In this document: one piece after another, positions 61,443 through 64,000 of the stretch
Numbering within the stretch: position 1 is the first letter of the stretch
How the letters are laid out: each line of letters begins with the position of its first letter
From: Eretmocerus hayati
Taxonomy: Eukaryota > Arthropoda > Insecta > Hymenoptera > Aphelinidae
DNA length: 64,000 bases
Direction of reading: 5' to 3'
NCBI GenBank assembly: GCA_029851415.1
Contig: CM056741.1
Location: 165,093,685-165,157,684 of the forward strand
Made by a program: the position numbers and the translations under genes
Notes under the pieces: generated by a model
Database searches by the model: none
Seen by the model: the letters and a program-made list of their open reading frames with translations, nothing else
What the model was told of the DNA's origin: nothing

Positions 61443-63429
61443 TATGAGTCATTCTGGAGCAAGCTGGACAAAACCGTCACCAGGGGGGTCTGGGAAAATT
61501 CCGCAAGAATTTTTTTCCATCAGTACTATGTTGAAATAGTACGAAAAAAAATTTTTCAGATTTTTTCGGCCCCCCTGTGGGCCCCAGGGCCCATGAAAGG
61601 GCCATTTTAGGCCCTTTTTAGCCTATCCTAGGGAAATCATAGTCCCAATGCAATTCAATATTTTTCAACGTACTTGGGCGCATTTTCTCGTCAAGACTAG
61701 TACTTTTGAAAAAAAAATTGTCCAAGGCCACTTGGTGAGCCTGACGACTTCTGCAAGCTAATTATTGAGAGCAAATTTCAGCGATTTTTGGGCCTGCTTC
61801 AAAGCGATCTAGCTCCTACTAGACATGTGATAATCGACTTCTGCAGGTGGTCATTTTAAAGGTCTTGAAAAAACCTACAATTTGACCACCTGCAGATTTC
61901 GATTATCGTACTTTTTATAGGAGCTATAGCCGATACAAGTTGAGCTATTTACGAAAAAGTCGAAAATTCAGGACTCGATTCCAAAAATATATCTTAATTT
62001 TTTTCCACGAAACTTGTGCGAAAATGTTCTTTCAGACATCTTCTTTCAGTAAAAAAAATTTGGCGGAGGTTATTTTTTTTGCCGAGCATTATAAAATGCA
62101 TCTGGACTGATGTGCACCAATCTGTGTGAAAGTACTCCCCAAAGTACCCCCAAGTACGTGTAAGAAGTTGCGGGGACGAGCCTTTAGCCAGGAGCGAGCT
62201 GTAGGTTCTATTTACCGTGTCAAAAATAGGCATTATTTTGGCTATTCGAGCGTAAGCGACCGAGAGCATGATAGGATCCAAACATACTTTTCCGACTCAA
62301 AATGACCATCTCAACACAATTCCGAGGTCAGTTTTGCTCTAAATAGTCGTCCCTCTGCCCCTCAAGAACTTAGATTCTGTCGACGGGTTCTGACACCGTT
62401 GAGGCACTAGACGACATTCTAGAGCTAAACTGACCTCGGAATTGTGTTTAGATGGTCATTTTGAGTCGGAAAAATATGTTTGGATCCTCATTCTAGCCCA
62501 TTATCTCATTTGTAAGCCAGAACGAGTAAAATCATGCTCTCAGTCGCTTACGCTCGAATAGCCAAAATAATGCCTATTTTGGACACGGTGAATAGGACCT
62601 ACAGCTCGCTCCTGGGTGGAGGCTCGTCCCCGCAACTTCTTACACGTACTTGGGGGTACTTTGGGGAGTACTTTCACACAGATTGGTGCACATCAGTCCA
62701 GATGGGAGCATATGTGACCGTGGTCGATGATGCCGTTTTTGCTAAAACCACAAAATGCGGCATTTTGTAACGCTAGGCAAAAAAAAATCAAAAAAAGTAA
62801 CCTCCGCCAAATTTTTTTTACTGAAAGAAGATGTCTGAAAGAACATTTTCGCACAAGCTTCGTGGAAAAAAATTAAGATATATTTTTGGAATCGAGTCCT
62901 GAATTTTCGACTTTTTCGTAAATAGCTCAACTTGTATCGGCTATAGCTCCTATAAAAAGTACGATAATCGACTTCTGCAGGTGGTCAAATTGTAGGTTTT
63001 TTCAAGACCTTTAAAATGACCACCTGCAGAAGTCGATTATCACATGTCTAGTAGGAGCTAGATCGCTTTGAAGCAGGCCCAAAAATCGCTAAAATTTGCT
63101 CTCAATAATTAGCTTGCAGAAGTCGTCAGGCCACCAAGTGGCCTTGGACAATTTTTTTTTCAAAAGTACTAGTCTTGACGAGAAAATGCGCCCAAGTACG
63201 TTGAAAAATATTGAATTGCGTTGGAACTATGATTTTCCTAGGATAGGCTGAAAAAGGGCCTAAAATAGCCCTTTCATGGGCCCTGGGGCCCACAGGGGGG
63301 GGCCGAAAAAATCTGAAAAAAATTTTTTCGTACTATTTCAACATAGTACTAATGGAAAAAAATTTTTGCGGAATTTTCCCAGACCCCCCTGGTGACGGTT
63401 TTGTCCAGCTTGCTCCAGAATGACTCATA
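61443..63429. mobile_element. Large palindromic element, ~0.99 kb arms
   Basis: The left end TATGAGTCATTCTGGAGC is inverse to the right end GCTCCAGAATGACTCATA. The right flank is TA and the left flank is CA, possibly a mutated TA. The arms match through almost their whole length, including the GGGCCCA-rich segment near 61575-61605 and 63270-63300. The centre is near 62436, where AAACTGACCTCGGAATTGTG mirrors CACAATTCCGAGGTCAGTTT. Similar frames read in opposite directions in the arms (61994-62281 minus, 62534-62770 plus) reflect the palindrome. Its first bases resemble those of the 31364-34461 element. Confidence 0.85.
61829..61917. repeat. Sub-arm hairpin within the large palindrome
   Basis: GATAATCGACTTCTGCAGGTGGTCA (first part) pairs with TGACCACCTGCAGATTTCGATTATC, with a ~30-bp loop. 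The same hairpin recurs in the right arm at about 62961-63042, so each arm can fold alone. Confidence 0.75.
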
Positions 63430-64000
63430 TATAGTTAGAGTGTGGTAGGAGTTGAGTAACATATATCTAGTTATATAGCGACCTAAGTATCAATCATAAT
63501 ATAAGTATATCATTATATAATGTAACACCATATATCAAACATTGTACGAAATTTGATTAGAAGTTTAAGCATATCTATACTTCATAAGCCAGTGCAAATA
63601 CTACCTGTGGAAGAAAAATTTCTTCTTTCCCAATAAATTATATTTTAATTCATTATCGTATCCGGGAAGAAAAATTAGTGTCATGACATCAAAAATTGCA
63701 GCCCAGGTTACAAAAATATCTAGTTTTCCCTAATTGTAGCGTTTTTCTCTAAAAATTAATTCCACGTCTGTAAAATGTAATGACGAAAGTCTCTCAGTGG
63801 AGGACTAACTCATCAAAGTATTTCAAAAGATCTCATGACAATGATTATCATATTAACCTAATCAAGAATTACGTAGAAAATTGCTCCATTCTGGATCAAA
63901 ATAGATTCGGGGGAAAAAATACAGTACTCGAATCATTATATAAACATTCAATGTGAAAAAGTTGGCGATAAGTAATTCAATACCCAGAATTCTCTAGGAT
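63430..64000. other. No gene; possible outer element end
   Basis: AT-rich DNA. GTCTCTCAGTG at 63793-63803 is inverse to CACTGAGAAACT at 60086, and AAAATTGCAGCCCAGG near 63692 resembles AAAAATTGCTGCGATCGG near 60106. This may be the outer repeat of a larger nested element. Confidence 0.35.

Noticed and set aside
61994..62770. Two similar small proteins (95 and 78 codons) in opposite orientations
   Set aside because: They arise from the two arms of the 61443-63429 palindrome. Similarity reflects the inverted repeat, not gene duplication.
6027..63429. The many inverted repeats as CRISPR or bacterial attachment structures
   Set aside because: The window is eukaryotic and the repeats are transposon ends with TA, TTAA or 8-bp duplications. 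There are no regularly spaced short direct repeats with unique spacers.

Overview
This window reads as AT-rich, repeat-dense nuclear DNA of an arthropod, most likely an insect. The evidence is an intron-bearing gene for an insect-type biogenic amine receptor (tyramine/octopamine group), eukaryotic non-LTR retrotransposon (LINE) remnants, and many DNA-transposon relics with TA, TTAA or 8-bp target-site duplications. There are no bacterial operons, rRNA or tRNA genes, or CRISPR arrays that I can recognise. Hymenoptera is my best guess for the order, from remembered similarity of the receptor, and it is only an inference.

Host genes. The one confident host coding segment is at 58150-59136 (+). 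It is a single exon holding transmembrane helices 1 to 5 and much of the third intracellular loop of a class A amine GPCR. It starts after a splice acceptor and ends at a GTAAGT donor. Helices 6 and 7 are not visible before the window ends. The 58 kb upstream, if transcribed, would be intron or intergenic DNA.

Mobile DNA, left to right. A hAT-type element with a perfect 8-bp duplication lies at 2331-3444. Palindromic miniature elements lie at 6027-6347, 11452-11663 and 12362-12834 (the last TTAA-flanked). Two pogo/Tigger-like, TA-flanked relics lie at 14025-15488 and 17411-19091; the second contains a compact GC-rich cluster of hairpins. A TTAA element at 19275-20452 carries another element inside it. 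Three LINE remnants, all minus strand, lie at 21245-22026, 22660-22975 and 25815-27400. A near-perfect 0.4 kb hairpin abuts the last of these. A palindromic element of about 3.1 kb at 31364-34461 carries a nested palindrome. A TA-flanked palindromic element lies at 39392-40276. A 1.06 kb tandem duplication (about 40530-45765) was split by a 3.1 kb TTAA element, which itself carries a ~312-bp tandem array. The right end has two more nested inverted-repeat elements at 60568-61401 and 61443-63429.

The main theme is palindromes at every scale, from 20 bp to 3.1 kb, often nested. Three elements at different loci share TTAA flanks and termini of the form GGC...(G/T)AGT, which suggests one TTAA-specific family. 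No intact transposase or reverse transcriptase gene remains. All family assignments rest on termini, duplications and motifs read by eye.
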